A stretch of DNA of 19,339 nucleotides from UPXZ01 sp035402725 (GCA_035402725.1 DAONDU010000028.1:1-19339), one strand, 5' to 3'; positions 1 to 8,069 are shown, numbered from the stretch's first letter. Notes: generated by a model from the letters alone, not told the origin. Translations and numbers: made by a program.

Positions 1-696
1 GAATACCTGCCGGAAACTAAATCCGTTTTCATCGAAAAAGCAGAGATAATTCAGGCTCCGCTGATTTTTGCTGAAGATAAATATAAGGTGGAATATGATG
101 ATTATGAGCAAAATGTCATGATTGTCAATGCTCCAGGTTTTAATGAACTTCGCATCGGACTAGGTGGTATTTATCAGTTGAAAAATATTGCTACCGTCAT
201 CACCGCCACAGAGGAATTGCAGAAATTGGGTTTTGCAATATATGAAGAAGATATCCGCACAGGACTGAAGGAAGTCGTTGCACTGACCAACCTGCAGGGC
301 AGATGGCAGATTGTCCAACAGAACCCTGTGGTTGTACTTGATACCGGACACAATAAAGGTGGTTTTGAATACATCACACAACAACTCAAACGACAGCAAT
401 GTGAAAAAATGCGGATTGTCATCGGTATGGTCAAGGACAAAGATATTACCGGTATGTTGAGGTTGCTTCCTGTGAAGGCAGTCTATTATTTTACAAATGC
501 AAAAACCGAAAGAGCTTTACCTGCCGAAAATCTGAAAGAACAGGCAGAAAAACAAGGATTAAGAGGTGATGCGTTTGCTGATGTTCAGAAGGCTGTCAGG
601 GCTGCACTGAATGATGCTTCCGGACAGGATTTCGTATATATCGGCGGTAGCAATTTTGTAGTGGGAGAGGCGTTGCCTGTTTTCACAAAGCAATGA
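1..696 (+). CDS. folC: Folylpolyglutamate/dihydrofolate synthase, 3' part
   Basis: The reading frame is open from base 1, so this is the C-terminal 231 residues of a gene that begins outside the window. FolC is a cytoplasmic Mur-ligase-family enzyme that adds glutamate to dihydropteroate or folates using ATP. What remains is the end of the central ATPase domain and the C-terminal ligase domain. Visible family signatures are LDTGHNKGG (the conserved D-x-x-H-N stretch that opens the C-terminal domain), VIGMVKDKD, and YIGGSNFVVGEAL near the end, which matches the usual G-G-S-x-F-V closing motif. The ATP-binding P-loop must lie upstream of the window. The stop codon sits one base from the stop of the convergent gene on the other strand, leaving no room for a separate terminator. 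Family assignment is by motif recognition; it is clear, although the N-terminal half cannot be seen. Confidence 0.93.
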   Translation, partial: EYLPETKSVFIEKAEIIQAPLIFAEDKYKVEYDDYEQNVMIVNAPGFNELRIGLGGIYQLKNIATVITATEELQKLGFAIYEEDIRTGLKEVVALTNLQGRWQIVQQNPVVVLDTGHNKGGFEYITQQLKRQQCEKMRIVIGMVKDKDITGMLRLLPVKAVYYFTNAKTERALPAENLKEQAEKQGLRGDAFADVQKAVRAALNDASGQDFVYIGGSNFVVGEALPVFTKQ

Positions 697-697
697 T

Positions 698-1138
698 TTA
701 ATGCAATATAAGCGACAGTACAAGCGGACTGACAAGCACCGAATAATAAGTCAGCGATATCCACGGCTGCGATTGAAGATACATTTCTTTCCAGGTTAAA
801 TTCATCTTGTGGTTGACCAGTACCCAGATCAGCATTTCTGCTATTGCGGTCAGCGCCCACCAACTTATCCCTGTGACGAGTGCATCAGTAAACAGATTAT
901 TTGAGATGTGTGTGGTGAAATAAAGGTAACTGCATGTAAGCCAGACAATCACGTAATAAAAAGGCTGAAACTTCAGGGTGTTGAAATATGCCTGTTTGTA
1001 GTAAGCTGAGACCGGAATATCCTTCTGACTGTTTCTGTTGAATTTTTTTCTGCTGCTGAGAATGGTATGTAGTATTTTCAGAGCATTAACAAGCACAAAG
1101 CCCACCAAAAACCAGATAAGTGCAAATTTCACATTCAT
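698..1138 (-). CDS. Uncharacterised four-helix membrane protein
   Basis: This 146-residue protein is not one I can name. It has four hydrophobic stretches likely to be membrane helices: about residues 5-25, 60-80, 88-110 and 125-145. A basic loop (SSRKKFNRNSQK, about residues 28-39) follows the first helix, which suggests that loop is cytoplasmic. The third stretch contains WW and ends near WVLVNHK. The last loop has a QPW motif. There is no signal peptide apart from the first helix and no catalytic motif. Its ATG overlaps the stop of the upstream DUF554 gene by 4 bp (ATGA), so the two are very probably translated from one mRNA with coupling. It may therefore work with the DUF554 protein, but no function can be inferred from sequence. 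Confidence 0.8.
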   Translation of the reverse strand: MNVKFALIWFLVGFVLVNALKILHTILSSRKKFNRNSQKDIPVSAYYKQAYFNTLKFQPFYYVIVWLTCSYLYFTTHISNNLFTDALVTGISWWALTAIAEMLIWVLVNHKMNLTWKEMYLQSQPWISLTYYSVLVSPLVLSLILH

Positions 1139-1833
1139 AGTAACCGTATGTTGAATTTAACAATAATCCACATGAAAATCACCACAACCACCAATGCCGG
1201 AAGCATGTTCATGATGCGCAGTTTCTTTATCTCCAGAATGTTAATTCCCAGACCAATCAGCAGTATACCACCTAAACTTGTCAGCGCTTTAATCATTTCC
1301 GGCGTCAACAATTCACTGGCATAGCGCGCAAGCAATGTCAGTCCGCCCTGAAAAATCAACAGCGGTACAGCAGAAAAAACCACACCAGCTCCGAATGCTG
1401 AAGCAAGAATTACAGCAGAAAAACCATCCATCACCGATTTTGTGAAAAGTAGCCGCGAAGTACCTCCGGTACCTTCTTCGATGGCTCCCATGATGGTCAT
1501 TGCCCCGATGCAGAACAGCAAAAAGGAAGTAGTCAGCCCTTCTGAAAATTTTTCGCTACCAATGTGGAGTTTCTTCTTCGTCCATTCACTCAGTTGTTCG
1601 GTGCTTTTTTCAATATTCCACCATTCGCCCAGTATGGCACCAGTCACCAGACTCGACACAATGACGAGAATGTGTTCCATATTCCAAACCATGCTGATAC
1701 CGATGGCAAGCGTAAATATCCCGACAGCCTGAAAATAAATGGTTTTTATTCTTTCAGGCATACCTTTTTTGAGCATTAAACCGATGCATCCGCCTGCTAT
1801 AACACTTGCCGTATTTACTATGGTTCCAATCAT
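1135..1833 (-). CDS. DUF554 family integral membrane protein
   Basis: This 232-residue protein matches the DUF554 family (YdfK/YqgA-like), inner-membrane proteins of unknown role. It starts with a typical N-terminus, MIGTIVNTASVIAGGCIGL, followed by repeated glycine-rich hydrophobic helices. The family hallmark FCIGAMTIMGAIEEG is present at about residues 107-121, and a second small-residue-rich block (ASAFGAGVVFSAVPLLIFQG) follows at about 144-163. Six to seven membrane segments are likely. Length is usual for the family. The ATG at 1833 follows a 26-nt leader if the perfect TACTTTTG box at 1866-1873 is its -7 element. The next gene overlaps by 4 bp, making a two-gene operon. Some annotations suggest transport for this family, but nothing in the sequence shows a substrate. 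Confidence 0.92.
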   Translation of the reverse strand: MIGTIVNTASVIAGGCIGLMLKKGMPERIKTIYFQAVGIFTLAIGISMVWNMEHILVIVSSLVTGAILGEWWNIEKSTEQLSEWTKKKLHIGSEKFSEGLTTSFLLFCIGAMTIMGAIEEGTGGTSRLLFTKSVMDGFSAVILASAFGAGVVFSAVPLLIFQGGLTLLARYASELLTPEMIKALTSLGGILLIGLGINILEIKKLRIMNMLPALVVVVIFMWIIVKFNIRLL

Positions 1834-1865
1834 TTATAATCTTGTTTTCTGTTTTTTTTTATTGA

Positions 1866-1873
1866 CAAAAGTA
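1866..1873 (-). promoter_or_regulatory. Candidate -7 promoter box for the DUF554 operon
   Basis: Read on the minus strand this is TACTTTTG, a perfect match to the Bacteroidota -7 consensus TAnnTTTG, placed 32 bp before the DUF554 ATG. No TTG -33 element is found 19-21 bp further upstream, so the call rests on the -7 box and its position only. Confidence 0.45.
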
Positions 1874-1967
1874 ACAAAAAAACCAGTTAATCTGCCTGAT
1901 TGAATAAAATTATGTAATTTAGCACTTCCATTGGTTCTGATCATTTTGATAAATATAATTGTTTCAT

Positions 1968-2000
1968 TTTGGTAAGGAATTGTTTAGCTGAATGAATTTG
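1968..2000 (+). promoter_or_regulatory. Candidate promoter for the AddB-like gene
   Basis: TTTG at 1968-1971 and TGAATTTG at 1993-2000 are separated by 21 bp, which fits the Bacteroidota -33/-7 layout (TTTG, 19-21 bp, TAnnTTTG). The -7 box has one mismatch (G for A at the second base). The predicted leader would be about 45 nt. Other one-mismatch boxes exist at 1941-1948 and 1964-1971, so the choice is tentative. Confidence 0.35.
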
Positions 2001-2053
2001 ACAATATAAACTAACTACCCAGTGCTATCACTTCTGAAAAAATAGCGTAAGAT

Positions 2054-4927
2054 ATGAAATCTTTTTTGCATCGTGTTGCCAAAGCGTATTGTGATGAATA
2101 TAAGCAAGATATATATCACTTCACTTTTGTGTTCCCAAATCGAAGAGCAGGACTTTTTTTTCAGAAGTATTTATCCGAACTGATTGATAAACCGGTTTTT
2201 TCGCCCGGAATTCTCACCATAAACGAATGTTTTTTCAGCGCATCGCAACGCAAAGTGGCTGACCGTACAAGGGAACTTTTCCGGTTGTTCAGTATTTACA
2301 GACAACTGAGCGGCAGCGAGGAAACATTCGATACTTTCTGTTACTGGGGCGAGATTTTGCTTGCCGATTTCAATGAAGTGGATAAATATCAGATTGATGC
2401 ACGTCAGCTTTTCACCAATGTGAAGGAACTGAAAGAGCTTGATACGGTGTTTGATCAGTTTACCCCAAATCAAAAGTTAGCAATTCAGGAGTTCTGGCAG
2501 CACTTCCTGCCTTCAACCGAGGGAAAAACCAAGGAGGAATTTATAACTACCTGGCGTATTTTACTTCCTGTTTATGAGGAGTTTCGTCGACAGCTTTTTG
2601 CTGAAAATACAGCTACAGAAGGGATGATTTTCCGCGAAATAGCCGAACAGTTGAAACGAAAAGAAGATCCGGAGTTTTTCGCCGGTAAAAAATTTGTTTT
2701 TGTCGGATTTAATGCCTTAAATCCTTGTGAACGAATGCTTTTTGCTGAACTACAGAAACGCGGACAGGCAGATTTTTACTGGGATTATGAAGCTTCGGAG
2801 TTGCGCGATGACCAAAATCAGGCCTCACTTTTCTACAGGGAAAATGTTCATTTTTTTACCGGACCATTAAAAATAGAACCAAGTAACTCCGAATTAAGTT
2901 GTAAATCGTTCGAACTGATCTCCATTCCTTCAGCAGTGGGACAGACCAAAGAGGTGTACCGTTTGCTGCAAAATATATTACCGGAAAACAACGAAAGTCC
3001 GGAATGGATAAAAACAGCAGTTGTATTACCCGATGAAAATCTGCTGATACCTATGCTTCATTCCATGCCTCCGAATGTGGAAAAAATCAATGTGACCATG
3101 GGTTTTCCGCTGAATGCTACACCTGTTTCGGGATTACTGGACAATATCTTCGAACTGCAAAGACGGATGAATAAGCACCAGATGTTTTATCACCGCACCG
3201 TTTCAAACATTCTGAACCACCAGTATATACATCTGCATTGCAGCGAAAAAGCGCGCGGAATTGATGAAATGATGATCAGGACAAATTCCATGTATGTCGG
3301 GAAAGATGCCTTTAACGGAAACGATTTGCTGACTGCAATCTTTAAGCCCATCAACACATCAGACGGTTTTATCGATTACCTGCTGGAAATCCTGAAGAAA
3401 CTGAACATTGCCTGGGAGCAAAAAGCCAATGAGAAAAATGCCTACAGGCTGGAATGTGATTTTTTGCATCAGTATTATCTTGCTCTTAACCGGTTGAAAA
3501 CTGTAATTGCGGAAACAGCTGCTGACACAGAAATCAGTCTGGATACGATCATGCGTCTCATACGTCAGCTTACGGCGGGAATTTCAATACCATTTGAGGG
3601 CGAACCGCTTGACGGATTGCAAATTATGGGAATGCTCGAAACCCGTGGGCTTGATTTCGATAATCTGATAATCTGTTCTTTCAACGAAGGTGTCTTTCCC
3701 AAAAAAAACACTTCAAACAGTTTTATCCCCTACAACCTGCGAAAAGGCTTTGGTTTACCCACTGCCGAATATCACGATGCAATTTCCGCATACAATTTCT
3801 ACAGACTCATTTCAGGAGCCAACCGCTTGTATTTTCTTTTCGACAGCCGTTCCGAAGGAAGTCAGACCGGTGAAGTAAGCCGGTACATTCATCAGCTTCG
3901 CTTTCAGTATGGAGTTAAATTTAGGGAAATCAATGTGGCGTATGATATCAACACGCCGCCCGAAACAGGCATTGTGGTAAAAAAAACGCCTGAAATTATG
4001 GCAAAACTTCAGTCGTTTCTGAGTTCCGGTGACACCGGAATGGCTCTTTCGGCTACTTCGCTGAACAGCTATATCAACTGTCCGTTACAGTTTTACCTTA
4101 CCCAGGTAGAGCAAATGCGCGAACCGGAAGAGGTGCAGGAAACCATTGAAGCAGGAATGTTCGGAACTTTGCTTCACGCGGTGATGGAAAACCTGTACAA
4201 ACCTTTCGAAGGTAAAATGGTGGAAAAATCTGATCTGGAACAGCTTTACTCTACCAATCTGACCATCGACCGCGCGATACGCTCCGCTTTCTCCGAAAAA
4301 TATTTTATGAAAGGAAAAAATTCCGAAACAGAACTGGAAGGCAATTACCTGCTCGTGGCTCGTGTAATAAGGAAATATGTGAAAAAAATCATCGAAACAG
4401 ATACTGCGAATACACCTTTCACTTATCTTCAAGCTGAAAAACAGGTGAAAATCCAGTTCTCGATTTATGGAGGTAAACAGAAAGTAAATCTGAAAGGTTT
4501 TATTGACCGGGTGGACGAACGCGAAGGGTTGGTGCGGGTCCTAGACTATAAAACAGGAAATGGCAGTCTGGATTTCAAATCACAGGATAGCGTTTTCGAT
4601 GGAAATGATGAAAAATGCCCTAAATTTGTTCTTCAGACTTTTCTGTACTGTCTCCTTTTACAACAGACTAACAATTATCGGGACATCGTTCCCGAAATAC
4701 TGTATATCCGCAATCTTTTCAAGCCGGATTTTACTACACGACTGATCGACAAGTCTATGCCTAAAGACCCAAAAAACGTGGATAATTTCAATGATTACAA
4801 AGAGAAATTTATAGAGAATCTTACAGCCTGTTTGGAAGAAATTTTCAATCCGGAGGTTCCGTTTTCGCAATGTACAAACATGAAAAATTGTGAATATTGT
4901 CCCTACAAGGTAATTTGCCGAAGATAA
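2054..4927 (+). CDS. AddB-like PD-(D/E)XK nuclease with Fe-S cluster motif
   Basis: This 957-residue protein resembles the AddB subunit of AddAB recombination nucleases, which process double-strand DNA ends. The C-terminal RecB-type nuclease is intact to the eye: H708 (in GTLLHAVME), D818 (GFIDRVDE), D831 and K833 (DYKTG), then a Q-rich helix. Cys676 (INCPLQFYL) plus Cys946, Cys949 and Cys955 reproduce the AddB iron-sulphur pattern, one distant Cys followed by C-x2-C-x5-C. The helicase-like core keeps GLDFDNLIICSFNEGVFP at about residues 532-549. The N-terminus has FVFPNRRAGLFFQKYL where AddB would carry its P-loop, and no GxxGxGKT is present, so ATP binding is unlikely. No addA partner lies in the window. 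The ATG at 2054 has no Shine-Dalgarno. A CYTH gene follows 22 bp downstream, probably on the same transcript. Confidence 0.9.
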   Translation: MKSFLHRVAKAYCDEYKQDIYHFTFVFPNRRAGLFFQKYLSELIDKPVFSPGILTINECFFSASQRKVADRTRELFRLFSIYRQLSGSEETFDTFCYWGEILLADFNEVDKYQIDARQLFTNVKELKELDTVFDQFTPNQKLAIQEFWQHFLPSTEGKTKEEFITTWRILLPVYEEFRRQLFAENTATEGMIFREIAEQLKRKEDPEFFAGKKFVFVGFNALNPCERMLFAELQKRGQADFYWDYEASELRDDQNQASLFYRENVHFFTGPLKIEPSNSELSCKSFELISIPSAVGQTKEVYRLLQNILPENNESPEWIKTAVVLPDENLLIPMLHSMPPNVEKINVTMGFPLNATPVSGLLDNIFELQRRMNKHQMFYHRTVSNILNHQYIHLHCSEKARGIDEMMIRTNSMYVGKDAFNGNDLLTAIFKPINTSDGFIDYLLEILKKLNIAWEQKANEKNAYRLECDFLHQYYLALNRLKTVIAETAADTEISLDTIMRLIRQLTAGISIPFEGEPLDGLQIMGMLETRGLDFDNLIICSFNEGVFPKKNTSNSFIPYNLRKGFGLPTAEYHDAISAYNFYRLISGANRLYFLFDSRSEGSQTGEVSRYIHQLRFQYGVKFREINVAYDINTPPETGIVVKKTPEIMAKLQSFLSSGDTGMALSATSLNSYINCPLQFYLTQVEQMREPEEVQETIEAGMFGTLLHAVMENLYKPFEGKMVEKSDLEQLYSTNLTIDRAIRSAFSEKYFMKGKNSETELEGNYLLVARVIRKYVKKIIETDTANTPFTYLQAEKQVKIQFSIYGGKQKVNLKGFIDRVDEREGLVRVLDYKTGNGSLDFKSQDSVFDGNDEKCPKFVLQTFLYCLLLQQTNNYRDIVPEILYIRNLFKPDFTTRLIDKSMPKDPKNVDNFNDYKEKFIENLTACLEEIFNPEVPFSQCTNMKNCEYCPYKVICRR

Positions 4928-4949
4928 ATAACTAAATTATTAAATTGGT

Positions 4950-5432
4950 ATGAAAAAATCAGACAACATAGAGATCGAACGCAAATTTCTGGTCAGGGGA
5001 GACTTCAGACCATTTGTTTCGCGTAGTTTCAGAATTACCCAAGGCTATCTTTGCGCTTCGCCCGAACGTACGGTTCGCATCCGGATAAAAGCAGACAAGG
5101 GATTTATCACCATCAAGGGGAAAACAGGTAATACGGGTATCAGCCGGTTCGAATGGGAAAAGGAAATTACAAAGGAGGAAGCTGAAAACCTTTTGTTGTT
5201 ATGCCAAAAGGGAATGATTGATAAAATGCGTCATGAAGTGGAATTTGACGGTAAGATTTTTGAGGTGGATGAGTTCTTTGGTGAAAATGAAGGCCTTTTA
5301 CTCGCAGAACTCGAACTGCAGTCAGAGGACGAAAGCTACACAAAACCGGACTGGCTGGGTACTGAAGTTACAGGCGACAGAAGATATTATAATTCTTATT
5401 TATCCATACAGCCTTATAAAACCTGGAAATAA
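4950..5432 (+). CDS. CYTH domain protein (triphosphate tunnel metalloenzyme)
   Basis: This 160-residue cytoplasmic protein is a CYTH-domain member, the family of class IV adenylate cyclases, thiamine triphosphatases and inorganic triphosphatases, which bind a triphosphate and metal inside a beta tunnel. The diagnostic ExExK motif is E8-I-E10-R-K12 (IEIERKFLV). Further tunnel strands are visible as TVRIRIKADKGFITIKGK, SRFEWEKEI, RHEVEFDGKIFEVDEF and LAELEL, each rich in alternating charged residues as the fold requires. The length matches small bacterial members, which consist of this domain only. It follows the AddB-like gene by 22 bp and likely shares its mRNA. Hydrolysis of inorganic triphosphate or a nucleoside triphosphate is the most likely activity. 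The true substrate cannot be read from sequence. Confidence 0.93.
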   Translation: MKKSDNIEIERKFLVRGDFRPFVSRSFRITQGYLCASPERTVRIRIKADKGFITIKGKTGNTGISRFEWEKEITKEEAENLLLLCQKGMIDKMRHEVEFDGKIFEVDEFFGENEGLLLAELELQSEDESYTKPDWLGTEVTGDRRYYNSYLSIQPYKTWK

Positions 5433-5483
5433 AGGAACTGGCGTAGTGGCTCGTAAGATCTTTTTCAGATTATTTCATCCTGA

Positions 5484-6494
5484 TCAAATAAAATTCACCT
5501 CCGGTCGGATTTCAATACCGAACTTTTGCCAAACATTTTCCATAATCATGGCGGCCAGATCGGCAACTTCCTGACCAGTGGCATTTCCCAAATTGATGAT
5601 TACTAATGCCTGTTTGCTGTGTACACCCACACGACCAAACGATTTTCCTTTCAATCCGGATTGCTCAATCAGCCAGCCAGCCGGAACTTTTACTTCCGAT
5701 TGTGAAACCGGATAGTGGGGCATGGTCGGGTAAATTTGTTGAAGCATTTCGAATTTTTCTGCCGAAATCACCGGATTCATAAAGAAGCTACCCGCGTTAC
5801 CGCTGATCGCAGGATCAGGAAGCTTGCTTTGACGAATGGATATGACAGTTTCCCGGATGTTGTTCAGGTTGATGTCTCCGCGTTCTAATACAGCCTGTTT
5901 CAGGTGCTGGTAGTCAAGCTGATAATCGGGATTTTTCTTTAATCTGAACGTAACATGAGTGATAATATATTGGCCTTTAAGTTCCTCCTTGAAAATGCTT
6001 TTCCGGTAGCCATACCGGCATTCTTCCCGGCTGAATATCCGGTTTTGTAAAGTTGCTGTTTCTATAGTTTCCACACTGAAGATTGCGTCTTTCACTTCCA
6101 TACCATATGCACCGATATTCTGAACGGCCGAAGCGCCGACTTCACCCGGTATCAGCGACAGATTTTCAACACCGTAATAATTATTGGATACACAATAAGC
6201 TACAAAATCGTCCCAAACCATTCCTGAACCGACACGCAGAAAGACAAATTCTTCATCCTCACCGGTTTTTTCAATTTCTTTAATCTGCGAATGAAGGATA
6301 AGTCCGTCATAATCATTCAGAAGTAATAAATTACTTCCACCACCGATGTGAAAATGTCGGTTGGAACAAAAAACTTCAGAACTGATCAGCTCTTTGAGTT
6401 CTGTCACCGAATTGTACTCGGCAAAGTATTTTGCCTTTACATCGATGCCGAAGGTGTTATAGGGCTTGAGCGATATGTTTTGTCGGATTTCCAT
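5484..6494 (-). CDS. murB: UDP-N-acetylenolpyruvoylglucosamine reductase
   Basis: MurB reduces UDP-GlcNAc-enolpyruvate to UDP-MurNAc with NADPH and FAD in the cytoplasm, the second committed step of peptidoglycan synthesis. The 336-residue product has the FAD-binding motif GGGSNLLL (51-58), the IPGEVGASAVQNIGAYG block (115-131), CRYGYRKSIFK (159-169, with the substrate-binding Arg164), AGSFFMNP with the proton donor Ser236, and a C-terminal PEVNFI with Glu332. The Tyr-loop architecture and length fit the type I (E. coli-like) enzyme. A TTG directly precedes the ATG at 6494; I chose the ATG because it is the stronger initiator and family proteins start near here. It begins 13 bp after the miaA stop, so both genes are cotranscribed. 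It converges with the CYTH gene across a 51-bp gap in which I see no convincing terminator. Confidence 0.96.
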   Translation of the reverse strand: MEIRQNISLKPYNTFGIDVKAKYFAEYNSVTELKELISSEVFCSNRHFHIGGGSNLLLLNDYDGLILHSQIKEIEKTGEDEEFVFLRVGSGMVWDDFVAYCVSNNYYGVENLSLIPGEVGASAVQNIGAYGMEVKDAIFSVETIETATLQNRIFSREECRYGYRKSIFKEELKGQYIITHVTFRLKKNPDYQLDYQHLKQAVLERGDINLNNIRETVISIRQSKLPDPAISGNAGSFFMNPVISAEKFEMLQQIYPTMPHYPVSQSEVKVPAGWLIEQSGLKGKSFGRVGVHSKQALVIINLGNATGQEVADLAAMIMENVWQKFGIEIRPEVNFI

Positions 6495-6507
6495 CAATTT
6501 TTGTGTG

Positions 6508-7434
6508 TCAGTTTATTATCGGTCCGTTATCTTTTATCTGAAGCTGAGAGGTAATTAAATCCATAATACTTTTTTCGTCATCCGGACGAAACCAGTTGAT
6601 CTCAACATCGCGGTTATACCAGGTCAGTTGTCTTTTAGCATAACGTCTGCTGTTTTGTTTAATCATACCGATTGCCGTTTCGATATCCCATTCTCCATCC
6701 ATAAAAGCATACATCTCCTTGTAGCCTACAGTATTCAGCGTATTCAGATGCTTGTGTGGATAAAACTGCGAAGCCTCTTCGAGCAAACCGGCTTCCATCA
6801 TCTGGTCAACGCGCCGGTTAATCCTTTCGTAAAGTTCAGGTCTGGGCAAATTCAGTCCAATTTTCATAATTTCGAAATTTCTCTTCTTTCGTTCTCCGGT
6901 GCGCAGGTTGGAGTAGGGATTACCTGTCATGGTGCATATTTCAAGGGCATGCAGGATACGTTTCGGATTTTTAAGATCTACCTCGTTGTAATGCTTTTCG
7001 TCCAGCCTTCTTAACTCGTTCTGAATAAATTCCAGCCCTTTTGCAGCATATTCCTTTTGCCAGAACCGGCGGGTTTCTACATCTACAGTAGGAATATTGT
7101 CCAGTCCGTTGCACACCGCATCCACGTACATCATGGAACCACCTACAAGTAGTACCACTGAATGTTTCTGAAACAATTCGTCCAGTAAAACAATGACATC
7201 CTCTTCATACTGTCCTGCATTGTATTCATCGAATATGGAATGAGTACCGATGAAATAGTGTGTAACACGCTGAAGTTCCTCTTCAGAGGGCGCAGCTGTT
7301 CCGATTTTCAGTTCACGGTAAAACTGACGCGAGTCGGCCGAGATAATCGGACAACCAAACTTTTCGGCCAGTTGCAGGCTGATATTTGTTTTCCCAACAC
7401 CGGTTGGTCCGGTTATGACAATCAGGGTGCTCAT
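6508..7434 (-). CDS. miaA: tRNA dimethylallyltransferase
   Basis: MiaA transfers a dimethylallyl group to N6 of adenosine 37 in tRNAs that read codons starting with U. The 308-residue product shows the P-loop GPTGVGKT (9-16), the catalytic ADSRQFYR (33-40), GGSMMYVDAV in place of the GGTGLY-type motif, KNPKRILHALEI, and the tRNA-binding RRYAKRQLTWY near the end. An in-frame TTG lies at 7440, but the ATG at 7434 puts the P-loop at the usual distance from the N-terminus. The U-run of a strong terminator-like hairpin (7439-7486) ends five bases before this ATG, so expression may depend on readthrough or on unfolding of the hairpin. murB follows after 13 bp. Family assignment is firm; regulation is inferred. 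Confidence 0.96.
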   Translation of the reverse strand: MSTLIVITGPTGVGKTNISLQLAEKFGCPIISADSRQFYRELKIGTAAPSEEELQRVTHYFIGTHSIFDEYNAGQYEEDVIVLLDELFQKHSVVLLVGGSMMYVDAVCNGLDNIPTVDVETRRFWQKEYAAKGLEFIQNELRRLDEKHYNEVDLKNPKRILHALEICTMTGNPYSNLRTGERKKRNFEIMKIGLNLPRPELYERINRRVDQMMEAGLLEEASQFYPHKHLNTLNTVGYKEMYAFMDGEWDIETAIGMIKQNSRRYAKRQLTWYNRDVEINWFRPDDEKSIMDLITSQLQIKDNGPIIN

Positions 7435-7438
7435 TATC

Positions 7439-7486
7439 AAAAAAACAAGACAGAAAACACTTCATTGCTGAAATATTTCCTGTCTT
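7439..7486 (-). terminator. Strong hairpin plus U-run directly before miaA (terminator or attenuator)
   Basis: On minus-strand RNA the bases at 7469-7486 pair with those at 7047+400 to 7064+400 (that is, 7447-7464) in a continuous 18-bp stem closed by a GCAA tetraloop (7465-7468). A G and then seven U residues (7445-7439) follow. All three non-Watson-Crick positions are G-U pairs in minus-strand RNA but would be A-C mismatches in plus-strand RNA, so the structure belongs to leftward transcripts. It lies after the PRiA4-like gene and ends five bases before the miaA ATG. Confidence 0.8.
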
Positions 7487-7508
7487 TATTGTATCTTATT
7501 GGTTGATA

Positions 7509-8069
7509 TTAATGATTATCGTCGGTAAATAAGCTGCTTTCATCAAAATTTAAATCGCCAAATCCTTCTTCATCCAGTTCGTCAATATCAAAATCTTCAT
7601 CACCGTAGAAACTTTCTTCGGAAGAGAGGTTCGGTTTTTGCGGCGTGATAAAATCAGTATCATCTGCTATTTGTACGGGTGGCAAGCCTGTTGAAGTTAC
7701 ACAGACAGCTTCGTTTATATCTTTTCCGGGTATCATTTCCGTGAGTTCCATGAAGAATGCGCGGTCTGATATCATGTCAAATACAAATAACAACTTTTGT
7801 TTTTCATCAGTCAGTATTTGGTCGAGGAAAGTATCTTCCATCACCAGATTGTCATATTCGGAACTCGATTCCATCTCTACCAGGGTAATTTCCTGTTCTT
7901 TTTCCCAGTCGTCATTGCATAAGAAGAATGAGGTCATCTGATTTTTTTCAAAATCAACAGCTTCAAGGATGGCATTATGAAGGTCCAGAAACGATGCTTC
8001 GGAATCGATGTCTATGATTCTCAGGAAATCGTCATTCTCGTCTGATATGATTGTGAATTTAAATATCAT
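7509..8069 (-). CDS. PRiA4_ORF3-like (IS1096 TnpR-like) protein with acidic tail
   Basis: This 186-residue protein resembles the PRiA4_ORF3-like domain family, first named from a plasmid ORF and an IS1096 passenger but common as a chromosomal gene. The N-terminal part (about 1-125) has the family pattern: a beta strand MIFKFTIISDENDDFLRIIDI, the helix SFLDLHNAILEAVDF, a FFLCNDDWEKEQEITL strand pair, and QKLLFVFDMISDRAFFMEL. The last 38 residues are low complexity with 16 Asp/Glu. Its biochemical role is unknown. It sits between dnaA and miaA on the same strand, with a terminator on either side, so it is probably its own transcription unit. There is no transposase or repeat nearby, so the family name does not make this a mobile element. 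The ATG at 8069 has no clear ribosome site. Confidence 0.8.
   Translation of the reverse strand: MIFKFTIISDENDDFLRIIDIDSEASFLDLHNAILEAVDFEKNQMTSFFLCNDDWEKEQEITLVEMESSSEYDNLVMEDTFLDQILTDEKQKLLFVFDMISDRAFFMELTEMIPGKDINEAVCVTSTGLPPVQIADDTDFITPQKPNLSSEESFYGDEDFDIDELDEEGFGDLNFDESSLFTDDNH

Noticed and set aside
5433..5483. A bidirectional terminator between the CYTH gene and murB
   Set aside because: Only a poor, broken pairing around GATC words is present, with no consistent U-run on either strand.
7509..8069. An insertion-element remnant, suggested by the IS1096/pRiA4 family name
   Set aside because: No transposase, terminal inverted repeats or target duplications surround it, and it sits among housekeeping genes.
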